From an uncultured Chloroflexota bacterium (GTDB lineage Bacteria; Chloroflexota; UBA11872; UBA12225): 54,404 bases of DNA. The notes under the pieces are model-generated. The model made no database searches. It was given only the letters and a program-made list of their open reading frames with translations, and had not been told where the DNA came from. Both the position numbers and the translations under genes were made by a program. Shown here one piece after another: positions 16,711 through 24,820 of this stretch. Positions within the stretch are counted from its first letter, which is position 1; the number at the start of each line of letters is the position of its first letter. The DNA lies in contig CADCTC010000127.1 in assembly GCA_902805635.1 (NCBI GenBank), positions 1 to 54,404 of the forward strand. Reading direction: 5' to 3'.

Positions 16711-17664
16711 GTGATCCACCTCAGACTGGTTGTGCCGCCGGACCTCGTCGCCGCGGTGCTCTTCATCTTGCACCGGGCATCGTGCGTCACCAATGTATGG
16801 CGCCTGCCGGGCGCCGCCTCAAAGCCAGCCGGCGACCTCGTCTCGTGTGACGTGGCCAAAGAGGAGGCCAGCGCAATTGTCGCCGAGCTGCGTGATCTGG
16901 GCCTCCAAGAGCGTGGCTCCATCGCGGTGGAAGACGTGGACGCATCTGTTTCCCAGGCAGCGGTCGCCGCCGAACAAGCCGCGTCAGGCTCTCCCGCCGA
17001 CGCCGTCATCTGGGAGGAGGTAGAGAATAGGGTGTCGGAGAGCGCCGCGCTCTCCGTCTCGTTCTTGCTGCTCATCACCATCGCCGCCATGCTTGCCGCC
17101 ATCGGCATCATCACCGATTCCATCGTGCTCATCATCGGGTCCATGGTCGTGGGCCCGGAGTACGGCCCGCTCGCCGGCATCTGTGTTGCCCTGGCCCAGC
17201 GTCGTCCGCGCCTAGCCGCGCGCTCCCTCGCTGCCCTCGCCGCCGGGTTCCCGCTTGCAATCGTCGCCACCGCGTTCCTTACGCTGGCGCTGATCGCTAC
17301 GGGCGTGGCCCCCGCCACGCTGCCCGCCACCGAGCGCGAGCTTACGATCTTCATCTCTCAGCCCAACTGGTACTCGGCCATCGTCGCCGTCCTTGCCGGC
17401 GTCGTGGGCATGCTCGCGCTTGTCAGCGCCAAGTCCGGCGCCCTCATCGGTGTCTTCATCTCCGTCACCACCATCCCCGCCGCCGCCAACATCGCCGTGG
17501 CCAGCGCCTACGGGGTCTGGGGCGAAGCCGCCGGCGCCGCCGCCCAGCTTGCCATCAACCTGATCGCCATCTTGCTCAGCGGCCTCCCTGTGCTATGGGT
17601 CGCCCAACACGCGCATCGCCGCCGCCGTTCCGCTCGCACCCTCCCGTACCGTTCCCGGCCATGA
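16711..17664 (+). CDS. DUF389 family membrane protein
   Basis: 317 residues from GTG 16711; a longer frame to 16618 lacks protein-like composition. The soluble N-terminal domain (~1-110) is typical of DUF389 (HLRLVVPPDLVAAVLFIL, then CDVAKEEASAIVAELRDLGL). Six or so membrane helices follow, including FLLLITIAAMLAAIGI and the signature IIGSMVVGPEYGPLAGI. The function of DUF389 proteins is unknown; they are widespread inner-membrane proteins. The last ~20 residues are Arg-rich and cytoplasmic. No operon partner is evident, though the SET-domain gene starts 55 nt downstream on the same strand. Confidence 0.85.
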   Translation: MIHLRLVVPPDLVAAVLFILHRASCVTNVWRLPGAASKPAGDLVSCDVAKEEASAIVAELRDLGLQERGSIAVEDVDASVSQAAVAAEQAASGSPADAVIWEEVENRVSESAALSVSFLLLITIAAMLAAIGIITDSIVLIIGSMVVGPEYGPLAGICVALAQRRPRLAARSLAALAAGFPLAIVATAFLTLALIATGVAPATLPATERELTIFISQPNWYSAIVAVLAGVVGMLALVSAKSGALIGVFISVTTIPAAANIAVASAYGVWGEAAGAAAQLAINLIAILLSGLPVLWVAQHAHRRRRSARTLPYRSRP

Positions 17665-17719
17665 CCCGCTACGTCGCCTTCTTGCGCGGCATCCGGGTGA
17701 GCGGAAAATAGATAAGCGT

Positions 17720-18217
17720 GTGACCCGGTACTTGCCCGGTGTAGCCGACTCACCGCCGCCGCTGCCGTTCGAGGTGCACTCGTCCGGCATCCACGGCATG
17801 GGCGGCTTTGCCCGGGTAGACATCCCCGCGGGCACGCGCATCGCCGAGTACACCGGCGAGCGCATTAGCCAGGCGGAAGCGGACACCCGCTATGACGATG
17901 TCGGCGCCGAGGACCATCGCACGTACCTCTTTACCGTCGACCAGGATACGGTCGTCGATGGCGGTGTTGGCGGCAACGGCACCCGCTTCATCAACCACTC
18001 GTGCGCCCCCAATTGCCGCGCCATCGTCGAAGGCGGTCGCATCTACGTGGACGCCCTGACCGACATCCCAGCCGGCGCCGAGCTGACCTACGACTACCGC
18101 CTCACCCTGCCGGGCCGGTACCGTAAGGAGTGGGACGCGCTCTACGCCTGCCACTGCGGCGCCGCCACCTGCCGTGGCACCATGCTGCTCCGCCGTCGCA
18201 AGCACCGCCGCCGCTGA
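17720..18217 (+). CDS. SET-domain protein (lysine methyltransferase-like)
   Basis: 165 residues from GTG 17720, consisting of almost nothing but a SET domain and a post-SET Cys cluster. Family motifs in order: SSGIHGMGGFA, IAEYTGERI, GTRFINHSCAPNC (the NHSCxPN core that binds S-adenosylmethionine), ELTYDYR with the catalytic Tyr, and YACHCGAATCRGTM, a zinc-binding post-SET motif. Active-site residues appear intact, so it probably methylates a protein lysine. Bacterial SET proteins are sporadic and many seem to come from eukaryotes; the bacterial target is unknown. Base composition matches its neighbours, so any transfer is old. Confidence 0.88.
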   Translation: MTRYLPGVADSPPPLPFEVHSSGIHGMGGFARVDIPAGTRIAEYTGERISQAEADTRYDDVGAEDHRTYLFTVDQDTVVDGGVGGNGTRFINHSCAPNCRAIVEGGRIYVDALTDIPAGAELTYDYRLTLPGRYRKEWDALYACHCGAATCRGTMLLRRRKHRRR

Positions 18218-18274
18218 CCTGCACCGGCTCACCGGCCGCGCACGTTCCCGCGTTGTGTGGTAGTCTCGCCGGCC

Positions 18275-18895
18275 ATGCAGCGGCCCCCGCCGGATTCCGC
18301 GCCGGCAACCGAGACTGCCGGGCATCCCGTCGGCCTATGGCGGCTGTTCCTCGTCTTCTTCCGCGCTGGCATGGCCTTCGGCGGCGGCACCGTAGTCATG
18401 GCCCTCCTGCTCAAGGAGCTGGTCGAGCGGCGTCACGCCATCAGCCGCACCCACTACCTCACCCTCTACGGCCTGGCTCGCATCATCCCCAGCGGCAGCA
18501 TGACGTCCCTGGCTGTCGCGCTCGGCCACTACTTCGCCGGCTTCCCCGGCAGCGTCGTCACCCTCGCCGGCGTGGCCCTGCCCTCCCTCGTGCCAACCGT
18601 CGCCCTCACCGTCCTCTACGACGCCGTGCGAGAGAGTCCCTGGCTCCAGCTGCTCCCCGTCACACTGCTGCCGGCCGCCGTTGCGCTGCTTGCCGCCGCC
18701 GTCATCACCCTCAGTCGCGAGGTAGCACGCCCATCGCTGGACCTCGTCATCGCCGTCGCCGCGCTGGCCGGCGCGCTCATCCTGCGCCTCAATCCCGGCC
18801 TCCTGCTCGTCCTTGCGGGTGTCATCGGCGCCCTATTCCTCCGTGACCAAGAGACGGTGCCTGCCGGCGAGCCGCCTGCGAGTAGCGCGACGTGA
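18275..18895 (+). CDS. chrA: Chromate transporter, N-terminal-half protein (short-chain ChrA)
   Basis: 206 residues with one CHR domain: WRLFLVFFRAGMAFGGGTVV, ending in the FGGG motif, and about six hydrophobic segments. ChrA proteins export chromate; short-chain types work as pairs of single CHR domains encoded by adjacent genes, as here. The start ATG 18275 has no Shine-Dalgarno, but TAGTCT ends 8 nt upstream, so a leaderless transcript is likely. The stop overlaps the second-half gene (GTGA at 18892). Oxyanion specificity, chromate or sulfate, is inferred from family. LYGLARIIPSGSMTS stands where many ChrA have a longer conserved loop. Confidence 0.85.
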   Translation: MQRPPPDSAPATETAGHPVGLWRLFLVFFRAGMAFGGGTVVMALLLKELVERRHAISRTHYLTLYGLARIIPSGSMTSLAVALGHYFAGFPGSVVTLAGVALPSLVPTVALTVLYDAVRESPWLQLLPVTLLPAAVALLAAAVITLSREVARPSLDLVIAVAALAGALILRLNPGLLLVLAGVIGALFLRDQETVPAGEPPASSAT

Positions 18896-19419
18896 CACTC
18901 GAGCGTCTGCTGCTCCTGCTCTTCAGCGCCAACCTGGTGACGTTCGGCAGTGGCCGCGTCATGATCCCCATCCTCCAGCGCGCGCTGATCGACGACACCC
19001 ACGCCCTTACCCTGGACCAATTCCTCTTTGCGTTCACGGTCGGCCGCATCACCCCCGGCCCCGCCAATCTCTACGTCACCGCACTGGGCTACATGCTCTA
19101 TGGGCCGCTGGGCGCCCTGCTCTCCGCGCTCGTCGTCCTGCTCCCCTCCTACCTCATCATTCCCCTCAGCGCAGGCTACCGCCGCCTGGAGCGCAACCGG
19201 GCCGTGCGTGGCTTCGGCCGTGGCCTCACCGCTGCCTCCGTCGGCCTCATCCTCGCCTCCACCGTCGATATCGGCCGCGATACGCTCACCAGCCCGGTTG
19301 CTATCGCCGTCTGCGCTCTGACGCTGGTCCTGCTGCACGCCCTGCGCTGGAACGTCATCCTCGCGCTGGCGGCCGCCAGCGCGGCCGGCGTGGCCCTCTC
19401 GCTCGCCGGATTACAGTAA
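18892..19419 (+). CDS. chrA: Chromate transporter, C-terminal-half protein (short-chain ChrA)
   Basis: 175 residues from GTG 18892, overlapping the previous stop by 4 nt. It is the second single CHR domain: LLFSANLVTFGSGRVMIPIL, then the conserved TVGRITPGPANLYVTALGY and YGPLGALLSALVVLLPSY. Five or so helices. It should form a heterodimer with the upstream protein, with opposite membrane orientation as usual for split CHR pairs. A strong hairpin follows the stop. Confidence 0.85.
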   Translation: MTLERLLLLLFSANLVTFGSGRVMIPILQRALIDDTHALTLDQFLFAFTVGRITPGPANLYVTALGYMLYGPLGALLSALVVLLPSYLIIPLSAGYRRLERNRAVRGFGRGLTAASVGLILASTVDIGRDTLTSPVAIAVCALTLVLLHALRWNVILALAAASAAGVALSLAGLQ

Positions 19420-19438
19420 GAGAGCCGGAAGCAGGAGT

Positions 19439-19456
19439 GCGGCCCACGCGGGCCGC
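19439..19456. terminator. Bidirectional terminator after chrA
   Basis: GCGGCCC / GGGCCGC with loop ACGC, 20 nt after the chrA stop and followed on the plus strand by the pyrimidine run CCACTTCTCTT. An outer repeat TAAGAGA (19417-19423) / TCTCTTA (19463-19469) brackets it and contains the stop codons of both convergent genes. Confidence 0.6.
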
Positions 19457-19466
19457 TCCACTTCTC

Positions 19467-19649
19467 TTAGACCCGCAGGTCGATCGTTCCCGCCTGGCCT
19501 GCTACCGGACTGGGCTCCACGCCCGCCGGCCGCGGCTGCACCGGGAACTGCGCTGGCTGCTGCGGCGTCGGCTGCTGCGCCCGCGCCGCTGCCGCCTGCA
19601 GCGGCCGCCCCACCGGCGACTGCACCGAAATTGACTGGATAGGTGTCAT
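19467..19649 (-). CDS. Small Pro/Gln-rich hypothetical protein
   Basis: 60 residues (MTPIQSISVQSPVGRPL start, TIDLRV end), rich in Pro, Gln and Ala, with no known domain. GGGGAG lies 9 nt before the ATG and the stop abuts a terminator-like hairpin, which favours a real gene; the low-complexity sequence argues the other way. The function is not recognisable. Confidence 0.4.
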   Translation of the reverse strand: MTPIQSISVQSPVGRPLQAAAARAQQPTPQQPAQFPVQPRPAGVEPSPVAGQAGTIDLRV

Positions 19650-19703
19650 TGGGTCTCGCTCCCCACCGCAGTATGCCTCACCTCGGCGCGCCAGTCCAGC
19701 GAT

Positions 19704-20303
19704 TCATCCAAAAGTGGAAGAAGTGCTTCTTTGTTGACGTGCTGCCCGCGCGGTATCCGCCATCTGAGGCCACATGTCCTCCGGGTCCGGCGCCTCCCAT
19801 CCCTGCGCATTCCTCATCCGTATCAGCGACCAGTGCAGGCTCGTGCGCGTGATCGCGCGTCCGAGCGGCGCCAGCGACGGGCAGATCCGCAGCTCGACGT
19901 CTGACGCCGTCAGCGTCGCTAGCAAGTCCCCGACCGGCTCCACCCGCAGCGGCGTCACCGCCTCCCGCGCGATGTGCACCCCGTGGTCGTGCAGCGGCTC
20001 GAATCCTGTGCCGTCGAACACGTAGCGATAGAGCCGCGTCGTGTGCAGCCGCTCCAGCCACGCCGCCTCGATCGCGATCACCATCCGACCTGACACGCGC
20101 CCGAACCACCGCTCCACGTGCTCCGGCAGGGACTCAGCCACCGGCCAGAACGTCACCCGGGGACACTCCCGTGGCAGGTAATGGAGCGGCGCGTGCCACG
20201 TGTCGATCGCCCACACCACCGCCTCCCCACCCTGCGTCGCCGCTGGTCGCGGCTCGAACCGTTCGATCCCCGCTTCCTCGCTGAAGTGGAACAGTTCCAT
20301 CAC
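19704..20303 (-). CDS. DUF6886 family protein
   Basis: 199 residues beginning MELFHFSEEAGIERFEPRP and continuing VVWAIDTWHAPLHYLPRECPRVTFWP, which I recognise as the DUF6886 pattern. The function is unknown. The gene starts one base after the ABC-2 permease stop, so it is the third member of the exporter operon. No signal peptide or membrane segment, so cytoplasmic. ATG 20303 or ATG 20300 may be used. The last ~25 residues are low complexity. Confidence 0.8.
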   Translation of the reverse strand: MMELFHFSEEAGIERFEPRPAATQGGEAVVWAIDTWHAPLHYLPRECPRVTFWPVAESLPEHVERWFGRVSGRMVIAIEAAWLERLHTTRLYRYVFDGTGFEPLHDHGVHIAREAVTPLRVEPVGDLLATLTASDVELRICPSLAPLGRAITRTSLHWSLIRMRNAQGWEAPDPEDMWPQMADTARAARQQRSTSSTFG

Positions 20304-21047
20304 CTATTCCAGCCGCCACTCCAGGAAGCGCGACACCAGCGCCAGCGACCCAAAGGCAAACACCGCCAGGATCGCCACGTCCATGACGGTCTCCGCGCTC
20401 AAGCCAGGAGACAGCGACGCACGGAAGGCCCGCGCGGCGTACGTCGGCGGCAGGAACCACCCGGTCACCTGCAGCACGCCGGGTAGACGCTGCGCCGGGA
20501 TCATCACCGGCGCAAAGAAGATGATGAAGAACATCACCGACTGCGCCACCAGCCCCACCACCCGCCAGTTCTTGATTCCCAGTCCGATCACGGCCCCCAG
20601 CCCGGCCAGCGAGATCGCGCTCAGCGGGATAACCACCAGCACCAGCGGATTGAACACTAGCGGCAGCTGGTAGAGCCACGCGCCCGTGACCACCGTGATG
20701 ATCATCCCAGGCAGGGCCGCGATCCCGTTGGCGGTGACCATCGCCAGGACATACGCCGCCTTACTGATCGGCAGCGCGGCGTAGTACTGGATCGCCCCAG
20801 AGCGGCGCTGCTGCGCCAGGTCGTTCGCCACCATCGAGACGCCCAGCGTCACCAGCGTCATGATCGCTGCCCCGGGCACGATGTAGATGCCCAGCTCTGG
20901 GTCGCGAGTCCCCGCGATGAATGAGAACGAGAACATCATGCCCAGGTTCAGGAAGACCGTCAGCGTCACGAGCATGCCCAGCCACTGCCGGAACTCGAGG
21001 ATCACGATTGCCGAGAGGTGTACGTAGTTCAGCCAAAAGCGCTGCAT
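20304..21047 (-). CDS. ABC-2 type transporter permease
   Basis: 247 residues with six membrane helices in the ABC-2 exporter pattern (FNLGMMFSFSFIAGTRDPEL, IVPGAAIMTLVTLGVSMVAN, QRRSGAIQYYAALPISKAAY, and a late FFAPVMIPAQRLPGVLQ before the last helix). It lies 2 nt after the stop of the ATPase gene and one base before the DUF6886 gene. Together the first two form an exporter, probably working as a dimer of each. The substrate (drug, polysaccharide or lipid) cannot be told. Confidence 0.88.
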   Translation of the reverse strand: MQRFWLNYVHLSAIVILEFRQWLGMLVTLTVFLNLGMMFSFSFIAGTRDPELGIYIVPGAAIMTLVTLGVSMVANDLAQQRRSGAIQYYAALPISKAAYVLAMVTANGIAALPGMIITVVTGAWLYQLPLVFNPLVLVVIPLSAISLAGLGAVIGLGIKNWRVVGLVAQSVMFFIIFFAPVMIPAQRLPGVLQVTGWFLPPTYAARAFRASLSPGLSAETVMDVAILAVFAFGSLALVSRFLEWRLE

Positions 21048-21049
21048 CG

Positions 21050-22192
21050 TCAGTTTCCCGTCCCGCTCGCCGAGCCCGCCATTCCCGCGGCGCCGGCCGC
21101 CACCAGCTCCCCTACCTCTCCTCCGTGTCCCAGCTCGCCCGCTCTGCCCGGTTCTCCACTGTCATCGGGCGGCTCCTCCGTGTCCCGGATGCCGCGACCC
21201 ACCAGTTCCACGTACACGTCCTCCAGCGAAGCGGTGGCGACGTGGAAGTCGGCCAGCGCCGCCGGTCCTATCTCGCGCAGCACCACGTCCACCGTCGCGC
21301 CCACCCCTTCCGGCCGCACCAGCAGCGTCACCTGCCGCGGACGCGGCCGTCTAAGCACGCCGAGCTCCGACAAACGCAGGAGCTGCGCCTCCGATAACGA
21401 GACGCCGTCGCGCAGCCATACCTCCAGGCGGATCGAGTCGCCCACGTGCGACTTGAGCGCGCCAGGCGTCCCCTGCGCCACGACCCTGCCGGCGTCGATC
21501 AGCGCCACCCGGTCCACCACGTGCTCCGCTTCCAGCACGTTATGCGTCACCAGCAGGCACGCCGCGCCCTCGTGTGTCACCGCGTTGCGGATCGCCTCCC
21601 ACACCGTGCGGCGACGCAGCGGGTCCAGGTCATTGGTCGGCTCGTCCAGCAGCAACAGCGGTGGCCTGCCCAACAGTGCCATGGCAAAGCCAACCGAGCG
21701 CTGCATGCCGCCCGAAAGCGTGCTGATCGCCTGGCGCCTGGTCTCCTCCAGGTCAAACGTGCGCAGGAGCTCCGCGCGCTGCGCCACCGCGTCGGCGTGC
21801 GAGAGCCCCTTGAGGCGGGCCGTGAAGTACAGCGCCTCGTCCGTCAGCAAGTCGCGCATCGCGAACGCCGTTTGCGGCAGGTACCCGATCAGCCGCTTCA
21901 CCGCATCCGGCTTTCGGCCCGCGTCGACGCCAAACACGCGTACCTGCCCCGCGGTTGGCTTCTTCAGTCCCAGCACCTGCTGGACGAACGTGCTCTTGCC
22001 CGCTCCGTTGGGTCCCAGCAGCCCGTACACCTCCCCGCGCCGCACGGCGATCGTGATGCCGTCGTTGGCGCGCGTGCCGGTCTTGTAGACCTTCGTCAGG
22101 TCCACCGCGTCGATCGCGAAGTCGCTTCCCGGCTCCGCGGCCGCAGGTACTGTCGTGTTCACTGGGCAAGTTGTGCTTTCGATCGTCACCAT
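21050..22192 (-). CDS. ABC transporter ATP-binding protein
   Basis: 380 residues from ATG 22192. Walker A GPNGAGKST, Q-loop YLPQTAFAMRDLLT, signature LSGGMQR, Walker B LLLLDEPTNDLD and the switch His in LLVTHN are all intact, so it should hydrolyse ATP. Residues ~245-335 form an extra C-terminal domain like that of DrrA-type exporters (VLREIGPAALADFHVATASL, EDVYVELVGRG), and the final ~45 residues are Gly/Glu-rich and disordered. No Shine-Dalgarno is obvious before the start. It is the first gene of the exporter operon; the upstream region 22193-22696 carries two sets of 10-bp direct repeats. Confidence 0.9.
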   Translation of the reverse strand: MVTIESTTCPVNTTVPAAAEPGSDFAIDAVDLTKVYKTGTRANDGITIAVRRGEVYGLLGPNGAGKSTFVQQVLGLKKPTAGQVRVFGVDAGRKPDAVKRLIGYLPQTAFAMRDLLTDEALYFTARLKGLSHADAVAQRAELLRTFDLEETRRQAISTLSGGMQRSVGFAMALLGRPPLLLLDEPTNDLDPLRRRTVWEAIRNAVTHEGAACLLVTHNVLEAEHVVDRVALIDAGRVVAQGTPGALKSHVGDSIRLEVWLRDGVSLSEAQLLRLSELGVLRRPRPRQVTLLVRPEGVGATVDVVLREIGPAALADFHVATASLEDVYVELVGRGIRDTEEPPDDSGEPGRAGELGHGGEVGELVAAGAAGMAGSASGTGN

Positions 22193-22370
22193 ACACCAGC
22201 CGACCAGGGAGTTCCCCAGCTGTGTCGAGGACAGTCCTGGGACGAGACTGCGTGCCGCTTCTCCTGTGCCAAACAGTCTTCTATAAAGGGGTCCTCTCAC
22301 AGGCTGCGCGCTCGGACCTCTCGCCCTGTCAGCGGATCTGTATCGCGAATAAACCGAGACGTGTAGCAGG

Positions 22371-22400
22371 AGCAACAAATAGCAACAACGGACAACAAAA
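22371..22400. repeat. Three tandem 10-bp repeats, AGCAACAAAT type
   Basis: AGCAACAAAT, AGCAACAACG and GACAACAAAA stand in immediate succession, one DNA turn each. They lie in the 504-nt non-coding region 22193-22696 between the divergent ABC exporter and the penicillin-binding protein gene, which is less GC-rich than its surroundings. Possible cooperative protein-binding site. Confidence 0.45.
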
Positions 22401-22483
22401 ACAGCATGCACGCACCACCGCGCACCTTTAGAGCTACATGGCAGGCGTATCCTGACGCCACTACGCGCCAACAGGTGGCCTGG

Positions 22484-22513
22484 GTCACAAAGAGTCACAA
22501 AGGATCACAAAAA
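22484..22513. repeat. Three tandem 10-bp repeats, GTCACAAAGR type
   Basis: GTCACAAAGA, GTCACAAAGG and ATCACAAAAA stand head to tail at exactly 10-bp periodicity. Tandem GTCACA-type repeats with one-turn spacing are the kind of site bound by OmpR/PhoB-family response regulators (for example MtrA of actinobacteria). No such regulator is encoded nearby, so this is only a suggestion. The rest of 22193-22696 shows no gene. Confidence 0.5.
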
Positions 22514-22696
22514 CATGTATGTCGGCTCTCCCGGGTCTATGAGCCAATCGCCCGCTCCGCACTCCGCAGTCTCCTGACAACTCGCTCAAGATCGAGTAGC
22601 GCCCACGCTAACGGGGGGCTGCCGGCACGCGTGTTGCGTCCTGGTCGGTTGGCGCCCGCTTGTAAGCGCCTGGCCCGTGATTGTCCTGAGCAACCG

Positions 22697-24820
22697 ATGC
22701 AGCGCCTCGTCCTCCACCGCCGCCTCAGGAGCCCCCTCCGCCTCGGGCCGCGCGAGCGACATACCTCTCGCCGTCCTCAGCACGGCGTCCCGGTGTGGGG
22801 CATGCTCGTTGCCTTCAACCTCATGCTGCTATCCGTCGCCGGCTGCGGCGGCGCCCTCATCGGCGGTGGTGTCACCGCCGTCCACGCCTACAACACCATC
22901 AAGCAGGAGCTGCCCAAGCCTGAGACTCTCGGCGCCCAGCAGCTGCCCCAAGTGACCCAGCTGTACGACCGCACCGGTCAGCACCTGCTCTACGAGTTCT
23001 ACGACGAGCGCCGCATCGCCGTCCCGCTGAACGACGTGGCCCCCATGATGGTGCTAGCAACCCTCGCCATCGAGGACGCCAATTTCTACGTTCACCGCGG
23101 GTTCGATCCCAGGGGCATCGCCCGCGCCGCCTTCGACAACCTGCGCTCCAAGGAGACCGTCTCCGGTGCGTCCACTCTCACCCAGCAGCTGGTCAAGCGC
23201 ATGCTGCTCACCGACGAGCAGACCTACATCCGCAAGCTGCGCGAGGTCATCCTGGCCACCGAAGTCGAGCAGCGCTACTCCAAGGACGAGATCTTGGAGA
23301 TGTACTTCAACCAGGTCTAATACGGCAACCAGGCCTACGGCGTCGAGTCCGCCGCCCGCTCCTACTTCGGCAAGCACGCCAAGGACCTGACCCTGGCCGA
23401 GTCGTCCCTCCTGGCGGGCCTGGTCCAGCTCCCCAGTCTCTATGACCCGGTGACCAATCGCGAGGCCGCCTTCGCCCGCCAGGCGCAGGTGCTGGATGCC
23501 ATGGCGCGCAACGGCTACATCTCCCCGGAGCAGGCCGAGACCGCAGCACAGGAGCTCAAAGGCGCCACGTTCCGCATGCAGGAGAGCCACATCCGCTACC
23601 CCCACTTCTCGTTCTTCGCGAAGGAGCAGCTGCTCAAGAGCATGGGACCTGAGCTGGTGCGCAACGGGCTCAAGGTCACCACCACGCTGGACGTAGAGAT
23701 GCAGGACCGCGCCGAAGCCATCGTGCGCCGCCGCATCGACGAGATCCGCTGGCAGAAGGTCAACAACGGCGCGCTCGTGGCGCTCGACCCGCGCAGCGGC
23801 CAAATCCTGACCATGGTGGGCAGCTACGACTACTACAACAAGACGATCGACGGCCAGGTCAACGTCACCACCGCCCCGCGACAGCCCGGTTCGTCCTTCA
23901 AGCCCTTTACCTACGCCGCTGCCTTCGCCACCAAGCGCTTCTTCCCCGCCACGCCTACGGTGGACGAGCCGGTCTCGCGCCAGGAGTTCGGCAGCCCCGG
24001 CGGCTTCTACCGCCCCATGAACTTCGACTTGCGCTGGCACGGCACCATCAGCCTGCGCGCCGCGCTGGGCAATTCCTACAACATCCCCGCCGTCCTCCTG
24101 CAGGATGCCGTTGGCACTCAGGAGCTGATTCGCACCGCCCGCAAGCTCGGCATCACCACCGATTTGCCCGCCGTTCCCAGCCTCACGCTCGGCGCCGGCA
24201 CCGTTAAGTTGATCGAGATGACCGGCGCCTACGGCGTCTGCGCCAACGCCGGCCTGCGCCAGGACGCCAGCCCCTTCCTCGAGATCGAGACTCTCGACGG
24301 CGCTCCGGTTTGGGAGCTGGGCCAGCCGGAGGGTGACCGCGAGGTCTGGTCCCAGGTCGCCTACATGATCTCGGACGTGCTCTCCGACCGCGCCGTGCGC
24401 CGCCCCGCCTTCGGCAACGTGCTCGACCTGGCCGAGAACCGCACCGCCGCCGTCAAGACCGGTACGACCAACGACTACAAGGACTCGTGGACCATCGGGT
24501 ACACCCCCAGCCTGGTCACCGGCGTGTGGGTGGGCAACACCGACAACTCCTCTATGCTCCAGGTGGCCGGATCGTTGGGCGCAGGCTACATCTGGAAGGA
24601 CTTCATGGACCAGACCCTCGCCGGCCAGCCCGACGAGCCCTTCCCCATGCCGAGCGGCGTCGTCCGCGCCGCCATCTGCCCCGACAAGTCCGAAGCCGGC
24701 TCCGACCTCTTCCTCGACGGCCCCCCCGGCTCTTGCCCTGAGCCGCTCAAAGCCAACGACACCTGGCGCGCCGGCCTCGGCGCTCGCCCCAATCCCACGC
24801 CAGCCCCTACTCGGCGCTGA
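22697..24820 (+). pseudogene. Class A penicillin-binding protein interrupted by an in-frame TAA
   Basis: 707 codons including TAA at 23318-23320 (codon 208). The reading frame before and after is the same and both halves belong to one protein. The first half has a membrane anchor and most of the GT51 transglycosylase domain (ATLAIEDANFYVHRGFDPRG, GASTLTQQLVKRMLL, RYSKDEILEMYFNQV). After the stop come YGNQAYGVESAARSYFG and the transpeptidase domain with SSFK, SYN and KTGT motifs. Most homologues have two Tyr at the NQV-YYGN site, so TAC to TAA is the likely change. The transpeptidase half could start at 23450 only as a useless fragment. It is either a recent nonsense mutation or a base error. 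The start ATG 22697 is uncertain; no good ribosome site. Confidence 0.8.
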
